DNA of 64,000 bases from Blastobasis lacticolella (Eukaryota > Arthropoda > Insecta > Lepidoptera > Blastobasidae), in the NCBI GenBank assembly GCA_905147135.1, contig LR990048.1, positions 1,906,563 to 1,970,562 of the forward strand. The letters are read 5' to 3'. Shown one piece after another: positions 1-10,640 of the stretch. The notes under the pieces were generated by a model. That model was not told the DNA's origin. It was given only the letters and a program-made list of their open reading frames with translations, and did no database searches. Each line of letters starts with the position of its first letter. The first letter of the stretch is position 1. Made by a program: the position numbers and the translations under genes.

Positions 1-245
1 CCGTAGACCACCTACATAAACAATATTTAATATATGCTTTCTTATATTAATGCTTGAGAATGCTTCTTTATAGTATGAAATACTAATCAAAGATAAATAA
101 TTTAGTGGCAGAGAATATGTACTTGCCAACCAATATTTACAACTAACTAAGTGAGAATACATGCAGTATTTACATTCTATTGCACTTGTGCATGAAAATG
201 AACGAATTTTATTTATTTATTTTATTTATATTGCGTTTAACATAC

Positions 246-345
246 CTGGAACGGCATACAGATCGCAGTCGCTCTACTGTAATTACCTGATCTGCCAAAT
301 CCTGGAGCATGGTCATTGTTGACCCAGGGCCCTCCATACATCAAA
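246..345 (+). mobile_element. SINE-A, 3' fragment
   Basis: About 100 bp match the 3' third of SINE-A: the stretch reading cagtcgctctactgtaatta, then a 'ctgatctgccaaatcctgg' block and the 'cccagggccctc' block. The tRNA-like head and the middle are absent. Recognised by comparison with the complete copy at 46920-47269. Confidence 0.7.
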
Positions 346-1059
346 ATATGACAACTTAGATTAAAATACAAAATACATCACATGCCATGGTGATGATGTA
401 AAGTCAAGAGCTGACCAGCAGTCATAGATAACGTTATGATTTCTATACTTACTCACAATGTAAGTGCCTACTGTTTCAAGATACGCCGTCGAATCTTGCA
501 ATAGTAGACACTTAATAGTACAGTAGAGTGTTAGAAGTGACACTAATTGTAACAGAAATGCTGATTGCGGCAAACTGGCGTAATATACTGGCGTATATAA
601 TATAATAATAATAATAAATTTATTTATTCAAATAAAATTAATCAAAAATTACAAGTTAGTTAAAAATTACAACGTACCTACTTATAGCAAATGGGTACAA
701 ATAAAATAAAGGCTACATATTTGCAACTCTTGCACAAATAATAATAGGTACTTAATTCTAGTTATTGATAGTTAGGACACCTAAACTAAGTAAATGATTT
801 ACTTGTATCTTAGGCATCCAGGTTAATAGGTTAATTCTATATAGGTTAATTCTTACATGTATTTTGTGTAACAATAAAGTGGTTAAGGATGAGTTTGAAG
901 TACTAAAACTTACGTACTATGTTGGTATGGCCTGATGTCTAGTCGCACTCTATCTTTTTTCCGCTGCACAGAAAAGGGTCCACCAAGTAATGAAACAATT
1001 TCCGACTCGTATCACTAATATCGCATGCTAGTAAGGCATCAGCTCCACATAATCAATGC
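346..1059. other. No gene seen; AT-rich spacer
   Basis: No reading frame with recognisable content. An ATA/TTTATT-rich run at about 595-720 resembles the reverse complement of a LINE poly(A)-like tail, but I cannot assign it firmly. Confidence 0.5.
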
Positions 1060-1199
1060 AAGACTGTTGTCCTATCTGAGATCGCTTACAGCGATAAGGC
1101 CGCCTTTGCCCACAACTAGTTATGGTTTTTTGTCGGAACTTTTTAATGTAATTATTCTTGTGTGAGCAATAAAGAATTTATCTATCTATCTATCTATCT
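1060..1199 (+). mobile_element. Non-LTR retrotransposon 3' tail with (ATCT)n
   Basis: Contains 'cagcgataaggccgccttt', 'ccacaactagttatg' and a terminal 'gagcaataaagaattta' followed by a (tatc)n microsatellite at 1181-1199. The AATAAA-containing, simple-repeat-ended tail is the usual 3' end of CR1/Jockey-like lepidopteran LINEs. The same tail occurs in reverse orientation at the far end of the window (63850-63965). Confidence 0.65.
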
Positions 1200-1201
1200 C
1201 T

Positions 1202-2200
1202 CAGGGCAAACAGCTCTTGAGCAAGCCGGATTCGTAAGGGGAAGAGGTACTCGTGAACAGATTCTTGTATTGCGTCAGATTATTGAGAAGGCCAGAGAGA
1301 TTAATTCAACCCTTTACATCTGTTTCGTAGACTGGGAAGCTATTGACACGGTGACATGGACACACCACTGGAAAGTTCTTGGGGAATGGATGTACCGACT
1401 CATCTAAAAGCTCTTTTGAGGAGCCTGTATGAAGACGGCACCGCAGTGGTGGGAGTGGTAGATGCCCTTTCTGGAAATTTTAAGACCGAGGCCGGTGTAC
1501 TACAGGGATGCATCTTGTTCCAGGGATCCATTACTGTTTAACATCTACACAGAATACATCATGCGCAATGTCTTGGAGGACTGGGATAAGGAAATGTCAG
1601 TTGGGGGACGCGTGATAAATAACCTTCTCGCACCAACTAGAGAAGACATGGAAGAACTTTTGACTCGTCTAGAAACTACCAGCCTCAAATTCGGGCGTGC
1701 CATCAACCGAGATAAGACGAAGATGATGATAGTAGATCGGGCTGAACAAACTGGAACTGGCGTACAGAACATAGCTAACTGCGAAGTTGTACAGAGCTAT
1801 ATCTACCTCGGTCTAAACGTAAAATCGACGCAGTAGAGATGTGGTGCTGGAGACGCCTCCTGAAGATCCCGTGGACAGCGTTTCGCATCAATGTGTCCAT
1901 CCTCCAAGAACATAAATTATAGACAGGCTTTCGTCAACTGTGCAGCTACGCATACTCAAGTTCTTTGGTCACATCTCCAGAAATGAGAACTCGATGGAGA
2001 GTTTGGTCATTCAGGGCCAGGTCGAAAGCAGGAGGGCACGGGGCCGATCACTAACTCGGTGGACTGATCGGATAAAGCAAGCTACAGAATCCACCATGGT
2101 CCAATGTACTCGCAACGTGGTAACTGGCAAAAATGGAAGCAAATCGCTGAGAAAGCAATCTTCGGGAAAGTCTGCGACGCAGTGGACATCTATCGGGGTA
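1202..2200 (+). pseudogene. Decayed non-LTR reverse transcriptase
   Basis: This is a dead fragment of a LINE polymerase of the type often annotated in moths as endonuclease-reverse transcriptase. Three successive frames carry consecutive RT blocks: about 1202-1407 (AGFVRGRGTREQI, then CFVDWEAIDT, a damaged motif A), 1356-1541 (GVLQGCIL, motif B), and 1520-1836 (LFNIYTEYIMRNVLEDWD, then INRDKTKMMIVDRAEQ). The C-terminal tail resumes at about 1940 with LRILKFFGHISRNENS and ARGRSLTRW. The catalytic YADD motif that should lie between INNL and LAPTRED is deleted. At least two frameshifts and internal stops are present. No host gene function is expected. Confidence 0.85.
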
Positions 2201-2320
2201 CCTCATCTACGCAACTACGACCGCTCTGACAAAAGTGTCCGACTAAAAAGAGAGAAATATCTAGAAAATAGTGCTTCCTACAGTCCAATACTAAATTACA
2301 GCCTAGGTGTAAATTTTTAG

Positions 2321-2950
2321 TATATTGATCAGAAGCATATTATCTACCATTTGCCGCAATAATTATTTCTGTTACCTACCTACAATTAGTTCCACCTCAA
2401 GCTATATTTTGGGTTAATTCTACTCCACCATAATATAAATTTGACTTGAAAATAAAATTAGGTTTGAAATGAAAGTTAGGTGCCTATGTGGTAGGTGTCA
2501 TCATACTTATAATTAGGACATAGATCAGAAAATTATGCCCCGAACGGATTTAGAATCCCATCCTTGCGGACACGTATGTATTTGCACAACCACTGCGCCT
2601 ACATACCTATTACCCATAATATTGAAATCAGTGGCGACTCAATACAAATATTTAAAAATGTTATCACAAATATTTGTATTATGTGGAGATCTAACCTGCG
2701 ACCTTGAGTAATTGCGTCATGAATGTAGTCTAAACGCAATTTTAAATGTCCAAGTACTGCTTCCAACGTATGTTACGGTCATGTCGGTCATATCTTATTC
2801 ACATCAATCTTGCACACTAATATAAATAATATGTAGATTTTCATCTGTATTCACAAACAATACTTGTAAGTAAAATAGAGGTACTATGCTTTCTCACAAT
2901 GCTCGTTTACCAAGTAAATGTATTGCGTTCAATACGGCTCTATAATTGGC
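2321..2950. other. No gene seen; spacer
   Basis: AT-rich sequence without a recognisable coding or repeat signature. Confidence 0.5.
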
Positions 2951-3115
2951 CAATTTCATGCCAATTTCGTTCATTTTGACAGAGTACAAAGTGACTATCG
3001 CCACACCAGTACTGTCAGTTGGAACTTTTGTCCAATCTCTTTGGTTGAAAGCCTGTGCGTGCACCCGCACTGTGAGACATAATGTAACGTTTTTGAAGTA
3101 GGTACTGGTATAACT
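2951..3115 (+). repeat. Dispersed relative of the 42-bp minisatellite element
   Basis: Positions 2960-2981 repeat the core of the minisatellite unit at 56235-56678 (gccaatttcgttcattttga). About 100 bp further on lies a 'cctgtgcg...gcactgtgagac' block, also found downstream of the array (56735-56750), at 8755-8790 and, reversed, at 16815-16850. I infer one dispersed family that carries a single unit here. Confidence 0.55.
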
Positions 3116-3179
3116 ACTGAACCGAAGAAGAATATTGGAAAGACATGCAGAGCATGTGGCGCTGTGCGAATGTTATCCC

Positions 3180-3650
3180 AAAGTAGCCAAGCTTGTGTTA
3201 AGGGTGCTAAAAAAGTGAAAAAGTACTTATAAACTTTGTAAACATCAACACGGCTCATCACAGTCCACTGCAGGACTAACGGCCTCTCCCACGAAAGGGG
3301 AGGTTATTGCCATAATCTCCACGCTTGGCAGGCGGGTTGGAGATCGCAGTGTTTAAATGTAACAATGGAAAATGCTGCTGCCCATTTTCCAGACTACGGA
3401 GGCTCTTGATCTTTTGTCTCGAAAACATTAGTCGCCTTGTACGACACCCATGAGTGTAAGGGGTTGGTGCTATTCTACTCTGCCGGACACCACACGGCCT
3501 AACTTTGTAAATACATACTAATTATACATAATATAATACCCAGACCCGTAACTCGGCTCGGTCTCAGCTCAGCCGGGAATCAAACCCGGAACCTCTGCAT
3601 GGCAGATAGGGTATGTTAACCATCTGAACCGCTCAGATCGTCATTGTCGT
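3180..3650 (-). mobile_element. SINE-C interrupted by SINE-B
   Basis: Outer element: SINE-C on the minus strand, in two pieces (about 3180-3242 and 3501-3650). The second piece ends in a tRNA-like head with a reversed B box (gggaatcaaaccc, about 3573-3585). The two pieces are separated by the SINE-B copy at 3243-3500. Confidence 0.75.
3243..3500 (-). mobile_element. SINE-B insertion with 11-bp TSD
   Basis: A minus-strand copy starts with 'gtccactgcagga', passes through 'gaaaggggaggttattgcc' and 'ggcgggttggagatcgca', and ends 'ctgccggacaccacacggcc'. The 11-bp sequence aactttgtaaa flanks it at 3232-3242 and 3501-3511, which is a perfect target-site duplication. Confidence 0.85.
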
Positions 3651-3659
3651 CAGAATAAA

Positions 3660-4320
3660 TAATTACCCAGTTTATCATTACATAGTCATGAGACTACTTA
3701 ATCTCAAAGTTCCCGGTCTCGGTCCGCCTGTGTAATCCATCGTTGTCGGCGTAGGATGGGCAAGCTCCGGCTTTGAGGCCGGTGCTTTACTTTATTATCA
3801 CTGTCTTATTAGCCGTTTGAAAGAGATATTTAAAGTCCTACCCAATAAATAAGTTTTGGATTTTGCGTGGGTGAAACGTAGGAATATTTGTAAGTATACT
3901 ACGAAGTATGTAACAGGGGTAGGCAGAAACTATCGAGTGCCACAAGCTATGATTCTGACACATCTAATTTGCTTCTTCTACACTAATACACCTTTTCGTA
4001 CTTTTAATGATGAAATACGGCTTACAATAGCCAAAATTGGCTACGCTAGTCACATGCGGGCACACGGAAGACAGGAGCAGGAGCACAATCCTAACTAATG
4101 TCTTCGCTGCAGTCGCACCGAAAACGACTAGGGAGGCTATTATTATTTACTATTAGGGCTTACAAAAGGAGATACCTTTTGCTAATGTTAATGGAAGGGT
4201 TGGCAGAGGTCGCCGGAGAAGGACATATATGTATAATCAAATGAATGACTTCAAAAACGGGCAGATGTGGACACCCCTTGTAATGAATAAATATCGAAAG
4301 CGTAAAATGTTAGTCTCTGG
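3660..4320. other. Spacer with possible LINE C-terminal remnant
   Basis: The plus-strand frame at 4010-4098 reads IAKIGYASHMRAHGRQEQEH. This resembles the zinc-finger-like 'IGYxSHxRxH' tail found at the end of some lepidopteran LINE ORFs. It is short and unconfirmed. Nothing else is recognisable here. Confidence 0.35.
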
Positions 4321-4329
4321 CCGCAAAAT

Positions 4330-4480
4330 TAGGAAATAGTAGTTTATGCAACTGTCATATAAAAGGGGGTATTAAAACATGAGTGTCCCTTTATTATACG
4401 AGGCGTAGCCGAGTATGATAATAGTTTGACACGAGTGTTTTAATACATAATTATATGCAGTTGCATACACTACTTTATCT
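4330..4480. repeat. Long imperfect inverted repeat (foldback)
   Basis: The left arm (about 4332-4390) and right arm (about 4430-4480) are reverse complements over roughly 50 bp with small gaps. Key blocks are 'tttatgcaactg' against 'cagttgcata', and 'gtattaaaaca' against 'tgttttaatac'. The centre has 'acgaggcgtagccgagt'. The whole would fold into one hairpin and looks like a MITE or foldback element. Confidence 0.65.
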
Positions 4481-4489
4481 ACACTCGTA

Positions 4490-5580
4490 TTTTTATGTTA
4501 AAAATCGTACCTATAATTTTCTCAACTTTGCTGGAAGTAAGCTGCGAGTCAGTTCTGTTGTATCTACGCGTCGAGGATATCAAGCGGCGGGAAATTCACT
4601 TTACTACTTTCACATTTATCTATTTATTTGTTTAAAATAAGAAAAAAACATTCACAAACACAAATTACAACAATTCCAAAAAATATTTTGTGTAGCGGGA
4701 AAAAAATTACACAGACTATAAACAGGAAAATTTAAATTTTGAATTTGAATTTGTTAAAGACTTCTAGGTAATCAGCCTACGTTCCGCCGTGTACCGGCAA
4801 AAAATCAAAAATTAAAAATGTTGCATAATGATTAAAAAGTTATTTTACGATATAGCTGTAATGGGAAATGCTGTATCGAAAAGTAATTTTTTAATATTTT
4901 ATAGACTGGCGTGAAAAAAGTGTATCCTTAAACGACTGTTTTCGAATATGTAATTGGAACATTACGCTATGAGTGTAGATTAATGTTATTTAACTATCAA
5001 TTTTTTAAATCACAATACATAAGTATTCCAAAGTCACGCTTCATCTTTCATTACTTTATTTTAATAGCGTTTGATATGACATAGAATAAAAAATTACAAA
5101 GAAAAGACTTGGGGCGATGTTATTTTTACCTACAAGGCGAAGATAGTAAATAGCGTAACATGTTTGAAAGAAGAATAGTTTATAATTAATTATCTACACA
5201 AATAAAAACACCTAAATGAATACTTATAATAATATTATTATGGGACTTACAGGTTTTACAACTTTTGTGGATAATCACTACACTTTCACTACACACATTA
5301 TCGGGTTTGCTACAACGGTTAGTATTGTTTTACCCCGATATTTCGACGCAGTTGCATGCGTCACTTAAAATGCAAAGGCATCTAATATTAAAAGTTAAAC
5401 ACAACACCATACAAAACTCTGGGATCACTGACCCTTTTCAAAAATCCAAACTGTAGGTACTAGGTAATAGCAAGATCAGTGTGCACTTAGAAATGGCCAC
5501 CCAGTCTATGTTTCGTCAGGAGTTCCTGTGGTCTCTGTTAAAAGTTAATTTTTCAGTCGCAAGCAGAGGAAGTTATTTTT
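4490..5580. other. No gene seen; AT-rich spacer
   Basis: No recognisable coding sequence or known repeat. Short open frames here have no family features. Confidence 0.5.
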
Positions 5581-5582
5581 TT

Positions 5583-5700
5583 ATTGTCTAGGGGGACACA
5601 CGGACGGACGGTCCACTTGATGGAAAGTGGCCACCGTTGTCCAAGACATCTGCAACGTAAGGGAAGTAGATGCGGTGCTGGCCTTTGAGGTATCTGTAGG
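5583..5700 (-). mobile_element. LINE 3' end fragment
   Basis: The reverse complement of 'gtccacttgatggaaagtgg' and flanking sequence matches the 3' coding end and tail of the LINE copy at 41975-42320 (ending in 'aggcaataaaa'). Confidence 0.6.
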
Positions 5701-5759
5701 TAAATAACAAAAGTCACATCTGAATTCTTCTCATATGTTTAATCTATGATCATTTGATC

Positions 5760-5937
5760 GTAACGCTGCGCGCGCGCAGCCTCGTCTCGCAGTCGAGTCC
5801 TTGCCACCCAACAGTCACAGCTGTAGTCGATCGACCATTTTTAATTAAATTCGTCGGATAAAAATTAAATAGGAAGTGAATGGCACCTGTATTTATTTGA
5901 GACTGAATATCCGGAGCGCTGCCCGTGGAATTTAAAT
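5760..5937 (+). promoter_or_regulatory. Candidate CpG-rich promoter / non-coding first exon
   Basis: A CpG-dense stretch (cgctgcgcgcgcgcagcctc) stands out from the AT-rich surroundings. It is followed at 5938 by a near-consensus donor, aat|gtaagttt. No start codon opens a long frame. It could be a 5' UTR exon of a plus-strand gene, possibly of the transporter whose first coding exon at 29521 begins with a splice acceptor. The 23.6-kb intron this needs is pure inference. Confidence 0.3.
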
Positions 5938-5943
5938 GTAAGT

Positions 5944-6606
5944 TTTTTTTTCGATGTGCTTCTTTAATTTTTTTTTTGGAGATACGGTTTTTTTTAGCAT
6001 GCGTTAAAAATAATGACCTTGAAAAATACTTAATGGGTCAACTGTAGCTTCTTGGCAAAAATATTTAGTATATAATAAGTAATACATATTAATATTCCAA
6101 ATGTGATTTCTTAATCAATTATCTAGACCCACTAAGACAGAACCACAAATTATTTTTGAATTGCCAAAAGGAAACTTATTTAAACCACAACATAAAACAA
6201 CAAAATCTAAACAATAACACACAACACTAATTTATTAAGTACTAATTTAATAAGACACAGTGTTGATTTTCAAAATAAAGGCAAACGAATTCTACTAAGA
6301 ATTATACATCAGACATTTTCAAACCCTATTCCTATAGGTATTTGGAAGAATAAATTCATAATAAACACCAACAAATTTCGATGCGCAAATTAAATATTTG
6401 TAAGTCTATACACGGCTTCGTATTTTAATGATATGCTGAATAAGGAAGACCTACAATAAAGATTATTTCGCCATAAAATAAGTCTACGTAAGTAGGTAAA
6501 TCTACATACAAATAGTATACGAGTATTTTACATATCATGCTATGTCAGCCTGGATTGTCGATTGCTGAGACAACACAAACTGTTATTTTAAAAATAAAAT
6601 AAAATC
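5944..6606. other. No gene seen; AT-rich spacer
   Basis: If 5938 is a real donor, this is the beginning of an intron. Otherwise featureless. Confidence 0.4.
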
Positions 6607-6946
6607 TTGGCGTTAATGTCACGGTTGTACTCTCGCGCACGAGGGCCCGGGGTCCACTTTAACCACGATCCTGGATTTGGCAGATCAGATAATTACAGTG
6701 GAGCAACTGCCATCTGACTTCCGTGACCCTGCTATCGGGGAAGCTGACCAGATTAGATCATGGTTACACATTCAGTCGCCTGAATGAGCAGGTTTCATCA
6801 CGATATTTTCCCTCACCGTAGGAGCATCGGTTAGTGTTCAGTTAATATATGTAACTCAGAAAAGAGCCATTGATACGTGGCCGCAGTGGGATTTGAACTC
6901 GGTACCTCTCACTTACGAGTCAGATACCTTAACCACTCGGCTCTAC
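6607..6946 (-). mobile_element. SINE-A, near full length
   Basis: The element runs from 'cttggcgttaatgtc' (the 3' end, read in reverse) to the reversed tRNA-like head, with a degenerate B box (ggatttgaactcgg) and 'taaccactcggctc' as the A-box region. It follows an A-rich run, which is its poly(T) or A tail on the other strand. Confidence 0.8.
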
Positions 6947-7559
6947 TATAATCGATAATTTGAATCACTGCTCAGTGGTCTGCTCTGTAGAGCGGCCTTG
7001 GTTCGATTCGCGACCACACAATATTCTTGAGACCACCACGCATGTAAAACTTTTCCCTTTTTAAACCCTTTCGAAAAATTTAGGTACAGTTGATGTGTGT
7101 CTTCTACTACCAGTATAAAAACTTATTTATTTATTATGGGAAACAAACAGCTTGTGAATTTATATGGAATCTGTGCTATACAAAAGACAATAAAATTTCC
7201 ACTTAATTCAAGTGCACACTTGTCATCCAAATTGCTAACAAGATTTAATAACTAAAGTAAACAGCGCATGTAAAACAACTTCTTCATTTTGATTCACAGC
7301 TTAACATTTTCTTAAAAATTGTGAAACTGTGCAAAAATATATCGGCGTTATTATACTACTGGTTATATTTGTCACAAAGACGGATTAAACAACGATTTTT
7401 TGGAGTTTATCTTCTCTCGTATTGCAAAAAGGAGTAAGAAACGTTTTATTCAACAATATGGATGCACGTCCAAACCGACGTTCTTTACATCAAAATTTAG
7501 TTTCAGATTTAATGCAAGCAGTAAAGTTAAATTTAAAATGTTTTATAAAATAAAGGACC

Positions 7560-7640
7560 TCTGATCGTGTGATGTCTGGCAGAGTAGAATAGCACCAACA
7601 TCTTGTACTCGCGGGTGTCGTACAGGCGACTTGTTTACGA
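7560..7640 (+). mobile_element. SINE-B, 5' fragment
   Basis: 'gtctggcagagtagaatagc', then 'gggtgtcgtacaggcgact', match the beginning of SINE-B. The rest is missing. Confidence 0.6.
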
Positions 7641-8002
7641 TCCTGACCACTTCTTTCGCCTCTTTCACATGCATATGTCTTTTCATGCATTTACGCCGGT
7701 TGAGGAAGTATCCTCAAGCAGGTGAGGAGTACCTGACCTGCTCTTTTGGGGAAGGTCATTTATTTGAGCAATATTGAGGAATACTAATTGGGTAAAAACA
7801 ATATACAAATAAAAAAAAAATTAAAGTAGAAGGAGAATACATTAAAAATGATCCCGTGGATATAATAACGAAAAATTCGCTTTACGATACAACAACGGCT
7901 CACGACAGATAAATATCGTGCGAATATTAATAGAAGAGGCGACAGAGTGCACCCGAGAAAGACACTATATACTGCTCATATAAATCATCATCTCATCATT
8001 AT

Positions 8003-8122
8003 TTTCGCGCACGAGGGCCCGGGGTCCGCCAGGACCATGATCCAGGATTTGGCAGTCCAGGTATCTGCCCTCCATGACCCTGCTACCAGGTGATCCTGAC
8101 CAGATTGGATCATGGTTATAGA
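8003..8122 (-). mobile_element. SINE-A, 3' half
   Basis: Reversed SINE-A 3' half: 'gcgcacgagggcccggggtc', 'atgatccaggatttggcag', 'gattggatcatggtta'. The tRNA-like head is absent. Confidence 0.75.
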
Positions 8123-8528
8123 TAATACATCTACGAGAAATTTACGCGGACGATGCTGCGTGCAAAATGTAGTTACATACCAATAAATACTGCATATCAT
8201 TGAGAACTGTATCGATACAAATGTTCAATTCAATGTCCAGATAGTAAGTTATTTTAATTGAGCACTGACAGCTACCTACGTGTCTAATTTATTCAACAGG
8301 AAACTGTAACAATGATTACCTCTATAGTTGAATGTGCTAAGTAGATGTAAGGTAAAGTACTTGTGCGGCAAAAACTTTGTTTAGTGCTGTAAAACTATAA
8401 TGTTTAAAATGATTAAACAATGCGATAGAAGCACACCAGCATACGTCGATAATTTGTAAATTTTGCTCGCTATCTTAGCTATGCTTTCATTTTGACGGAG
8501 GTATATCTGAGGGCACGGCAAGTCGACC

Positions 8529-8568
8529 ATTCTTTTCTGGAATATTTCATAATATTCCAGAAAAGAAT
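8529..8568. repeat. Perfect 18-bp-arm hairpin
   Basis: The arm attcttttctggaatatt (8529-8546) and its exact reverse complement (8551-8568) are separated by tcat. The strand is irrelevant. It is not followed by a gene for which it could act as a terminator. Confidence 0.9.
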
Positions 8569-8613
8569 AATAGATATTATATTGGCAATATAATAGATAT
8601 TATATTGGCAATA
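8568..8613. repeat. Perfect 23-bp tandem duplication
   Basis: A 23-bp unit containing 'gatattatattggca' occurs twice without mismatch (8568-8590 and 8591-8613), directly abutting the hairpin at 8529-8568. Confidence 0.9.
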
Positions 8614-8890
8614 CTGCGCCACAAACACCTCGAAGTCTGTTTTAAAATATAATTTTGTTGTCAACAACAGCGGCGCCGTTACGTAAATAAAGGTAATTTT
8701 TAATCTTACAAAGGAATAAAGTTCTGATCGCGTCTCAAAACGTATTGTCAGCTGAAATCCTGTGCGTTCGCGTGCACTGTGAGACCTGACAGTATCGTTT
8801 CTAAATACGGGTGTATAAATAGTTGTCAGAACAATTAATTTGTTGTCTTAATAAAACCTTAAAGTAAAGTAAAACACTTTTTTTTTATTA

Positions 8891-9290
8891 CTTTACTAGA
8901 CAGGCATTTGACCGCCACCTCACCTGGTGGTAAGTGACGATGCGGTCGATGATGGAGCATGCCTGTCTAGGAACAGCCTATTCACTCTAGCCTTGAAGGC
9001 ATCCAGATTATATTGATCAGGGAACACACTCGCAGGCAACGCATTCCATTCCTTAGCCGTACGCATTATAAAAGTCGAGCCAAAGCGGCTCGTGCGGATA
9101 GTTGGAAGATCCACGACATAAGGATGAAGCGCTCGCCCGGATCGCGTCTCCCTTTGGCGGAAAGGGCCCGGCGGAATGAGGTCGTGCAACTGTTTCGCAC
9201 ACTCACCGAAGTGCAACCTGTAGAAAACCGACAAACGCGCAACCCTACGCCGATGCTCGAGGCTCTGCAGCTTAGAATCAATCAACTGCG
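8891..9290 (-). mobile_element. LINE RT C-terminal fragment (intact 121-aa frame)
   Basis: The minus frame 9285-8920 has 121 codons and encodes the end of a CR1/Jockey-like LINE ORF2. Recognisable parts are [40 protein letters not shown], and [19 protein letters not shown] followed by RVNRLFL. It stops shortly after a TGA that follows the SSLTTR tail. The element is 5'-truncated, so it cannot encode a polymerase. The frame is still open, which suggests a fairly young insertion. Confidence 0.85.
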
Positions 9291-9419
9291 AATCACAAAT
9301 TAATCACTTCACTCCCTCACTCACTCACTTCTATTCCCCTCAGACACACGGCACAACATATATAATATGAAAAACAAAGTAAAACAGAGACATAAACGGA
9401 AGAAAAATATACTTTAATC

Positions 9420-9530
9420 TCGTTACCTGTACCACGTGGAGAGTGCAATGGGCCATACTCAGCATATGCAACGACAGTCGCCGTGACGCTGGTTTTCAGT
9501 GGCCCCCCTCGAAACTTCGGGCTTTACCAT
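9420..9530. repeat. Dispersed repeat fragment ('ctggttttcagtgg' family)
   Basis: 'tgacgctggttttcagtggc' recurs, with similar flanks, at about 40060-40150 and 55735-55800. It is an uncharacterised dispersed repeat. Confidence 0.45.
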
Positions 9531-9602
9531 TCCACCCTAGTCGAATGGTCTTACTAATAAAATAAAACAACATGCGTTGAACGTGTGTATAAATAATTTT
9601 GT

Positions 9603-9660
9603 CAGCGTTAATGTCCTGGTTGTGCTGTCGAGAATCAGGGCCCAGGGTCCGCCTCGACGA
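9603..9660 (-). mobile_element. SINE-A, 3' end fragment
   Basis: 'agcgttaatgtcctggttgt' and 'cagggcccagggtccgcc' match the extreme 3' end of SINE-A in reverse. Confidence 0.65.
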
Positions 9661-9785
9661 TATGCAAAGAATTTAGTATTGCCGCCAAATGATATTTCAA
9701 TTGGTTCCAGTTCAACACTTAGTTATGGTGACGTGTCCTACGTGACGTGACGTGACCTAAGTTTATGGTGACGTGTGTGTAACTT

Positions 9786-9942
9786 GGACGGCCCAGGTAT
9801 CGATGGATAGACGAAGTCCGGAAAGACCTGCGCGAACTCCAGATAACGAACTGGGAACAAGTGGCGCAGGATAGGGACCAATGGCGAGTTCTTGTGTCGG
9901 AGGCCAAGATCCACTTCGGGCCGCTGAGCCAGCGAAGTAAGT
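9786..9942 (+). mobile_element. LINE RT C-terminal fragment
   Basis: The plus frame reads GRPRYRWIDEVRKDLRELQI, then NWEQVAQDRDQWRVLVSEAK, then a stop. This is the typical C-terminus of a moth endonuclease-reverse transcriptase LINE ORF. A related minus-strand scrap is at 21974-22030. Just upstream, 9727-9780 has short 'acgtg' repeats. Confidence 0.75.
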
Positions 9943-10189
9943 AAGTGAGTGTGTAACTTGACAGAAGCCCTGTATCACTTCAAAAAACGAATGCTCATGG
10001 CAAAAGTATTTTGACATATGGCTTATATAGTTACACACTCGTTAAACGAGCGTTCAACGCTTGATTGACGTACGAATAATTTCGATTAGTATAACAGTTA
10101 GTATTTGTTTACACAAATGATTTTACATTGTATGTTGGCGAGTGTCACGGTCGTTCTGCGGCAATGAATTCGGCATACTTCGATGGTTG

Positions 10190-10330
10190 TGAATTATATA
10201 TAAGTCGTATGGCGCGAACGTACTTAGGGCAAGACCAAGGGCGTTCATTCATTTTCTGCTGTCGAAAATGTCAGTAAAATATAAAATTGCTAAACCGTTG
10301 ACGCAAAATGATAGGTGTTATAATAGGTAT
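10190..10330 (+). promoter_or_regulatory. Candidate TATA-type promoter with short ORF
   Basis: 'ttatatataag' (about 10194-10204) is a good TATA box. About 65 bp downstream an ATG at 10268 opens a 21-codon frame (MSVKYKIAKPLTQNDRCYNR, one further residue, then a stop). A possible donor (atag|gtgtta) lies inside it. There is no downstream exon I can connect, so this may be chance. Confidence 0.2.
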
Positions 10331-10444
10331 TAATATTTTTTTCGCAAGTATAAATAAATTTGCTTACATATTTTTTATTACCCACACTTATTATGGTTCT
10401 GAGAAAGAATACTCAAATCTAGAGATGCTTCAGATAACTCAGTA

Positions 10445-10640
10445 TGGTTCACCTGATGGCCCATCCGGTTAAGGTTTTATCAGGTGGTAGGACTCTGTCA
10501 AGCCTGAGTAATCCGCCTGGGTAAGTACCACTGTCTTATCTTATTCTGCCGCCAAGTAACAATGCTCGCATTGTTGTATTTCGGTTTGAAGGATAAGGTA
10601 GCCAGCGAAATTACATTAATCTTAGTCCTCACAGTGACAA
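10445..10640. repeat. Dispersed repeat family D
   Basis: 'caggtggtaggactctgtca', then 'ccgcctgggtaagtaccac', then 'aacaatgctcgcattgttg'. The same blocks occur reversed at 30745-30990 and in the same orientation at 51868-52145. Probably a non-autonomous retroelement. Confidence 0.6.

Larger units (their letters stand above)
8486..8830 (+). repeat. Dispersed relative of the 42-bp minisatellite element
   Basis: Starts with 'ttcattttgacgga' (8486-8499), the core of the 56.2-kb minisatellite unit. It ends with the shared 'gtgcgttcgcgtgcactgtg' block near 8760. Between them lie a perfect hairpin and a perfect 23-bp duplication, listed separately. Confidence 0.5.

Noticed and set aside
1181..1199. 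Telomere-like or satellite repeat
   Set aside because: Simple (tatc)n at a LINE tail; insect telomeric TTAGG repeats are not seen in the window.
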